Shown here piece after piece: positions 13,772 to 14,016 of a stretch of DNA of 14,016 nt. The translations under genes were made by a program, and so were the position numbers. The number at the start of each line of letters is the position of its first letter. The stretch's first letter is position 1. The notes beneath the pieces are model-generated. The model worked only from the letters and a program-made list of their open reading frames with translations, ran no database searches and had not been told where the DNA came from. The stretch comes from Flavobacteriales bacterium (lineage in GTDB: Bacteria; Bacteroidota; Bacteroidia; Flavobacteriales; UBA7430), in the NCBI GenBank assembly GCA_024959975.1, contig JANXFM010000129.1:1-14016 (forward strand), given 5' to 3'.

Positions 13772-14016
13772 ACCTGAAAGACTCTAAAATACAAGACTTT
13801 ATCAATCGGCAGCTGCATTCCACAGCTGCCGATTTAATGTTGCAAGCTTCCAAATATCCTCAATGGGATATGAAAGCTATTGCTCAGCAATTGACAGGAA
13901 AACAAATTGCGCAAAAAAAAATACCTGCCTGGTTTAAGAATGATGACATCCTCTACCCTGCGCGAATCTCCATGGAGCAATGTTCTTCTGAAGAAACAGC
14001 AGCATATAAAAGTTCC
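13768..14016 (+). CDS. THUMP-like class I SAM-dependent methyltransferase, N-terminal part
   Basis: Eighty-three codons are open to the window edge. The frame is closed by a stop at 13762-13764, and the first usable start is the GTG at 13768; the next ATG is at 13837. The sequence LKDSKIQDFINRQLHSTAAD, then KKIPAWFKNDDILYP, ARISMEQCSSEETAAYKSS resembles the N-terminus of a Bacteroidota family with a THUMP-like (PG_1098-type) domain and a class I SAM methyltransferase domain. In that family the pattern 'LP-x-W-x6-hYYP-x4-IEQ-x-SSE-x-TA-x-YK' is conserved. This recognition is from memory. The SAM-binding motifs would lie beyond the edge and cannot be checked. The probable role is RNA methylation. 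Similarity starting before residue 24 (DFINRQL, ADLML) supports the GTG over the ATG start. Confidence 0.65.
   Translation, partial: MNLKDSKIQDFINRQLHSTAADLMLQASKYPQWDMKAIAQQLTGKQIAQKKIPAWFKNDDILYPARISMEQCSSEETAAYKSS
13804..13834. repeat. Perfect 12-bp inverted repeat inside the start of the methyltransferase gene
   Basis: AATCGGCAGCTG (13804-13815) and CAGCTGCCGATT (13823-13834) are exact reverse complements around a 7-nt loop (CATTCCA). The arms are unusually GC-rich for this DNA. The hairpin begins 34 nt after the last base of the GTG start and ends just before an in-frame ATG at 13837. There is no T-run, so it is not a standard terminator. Confidence 0.75.

Noticed and set aside
1..14016. 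Mobile elements, CRISPR, tRNA/rRNA genes, phage or toxin-antitoxin modules
   Set aside because: No transposase, integrase, repeat-spacer pattern, tRNA cloverleaf or small toxin-antitoxin pair was found; gene content is core-like throughout.

Overview
The window is 14 kb of ordinary chromosomal DNA from a low-GC member of the Bacteroidota, most probably a marine-type flavobacterium. Four things point there: the gene order bamD-rpoZ-coaBC-porD-recN; families largely confined to the phylum (DUF4835/PorD, DUF4476, DUF4159, the divergent omega subunit); A-rich translation starts without Shine-Dalgarno sites; and several exact copies of the Bacteroidota -7 box TAnnTTTG. I see no mobile elements, CRISPR arrays, tRNA or rRNA genes.

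Layout. Positions 1-5666 are read leftwards. A tight operon (bamD, rpoZ, coaBC, porD, recN; gaps of 15, 8 and 3 nt and one overlap of 8 nt) starts at 5666. It is followed by fabI, which has its own promoter and runs off the left edge. From a divergent promoter region (5667-5781) an alpha-oxoamine synthase gene reads rightwards and ends in a perfect hairpin terminator. trmN6 (rightward) then collides tail to tail with a saccharopine dehydrogenase-type gene (leftward); their stop codons overlap. A small exported DUF4476 protein and pckA read rightwards. A perfect 21-bp palindrome lies just upstream of pckA and a terminator lies after it. The last block (11416-14016, rightward) is a compact run: rsmE, a DUF4159 protein, an exported beta-barrel-like protein, a small two-helix membrane protein that looks frameshifted, and the 5' end of a THUMP-like methyltransferase gene.

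How the genes fit together. The leftward operon joins outer-membrane assembly (BamD), type IX secretion (PorD), the RNA polymerase omega subunit, coenzyme A synthesis (CoaBC) and DNA repair (RecN). With fabI (fatty acid elongation) and the alpha-oxoamine synthase (possibly sphingoid or sulfonolipid head-group condensation), the left half leans towards envelope and lipid building. The right half holds central metabolism (pckA, lysine/saccharopine enzyme), RNA methylation (trmN6, rsmE, THUMP-like enzyme) and uncharacterised envelope proteins.

I found no clearly new multi-gene system. The points most worth a second look are: the palindrome before pckA; a 12-bp perfect hairpin inside the start of the last gene; the apparent +1 frameshift at an A-tract near 13669-13679; a bamD promoter that leaves almost no 5' leader; and a Ser in place of the usual catalytic Cys in the decarboxylase half of CoaBC.
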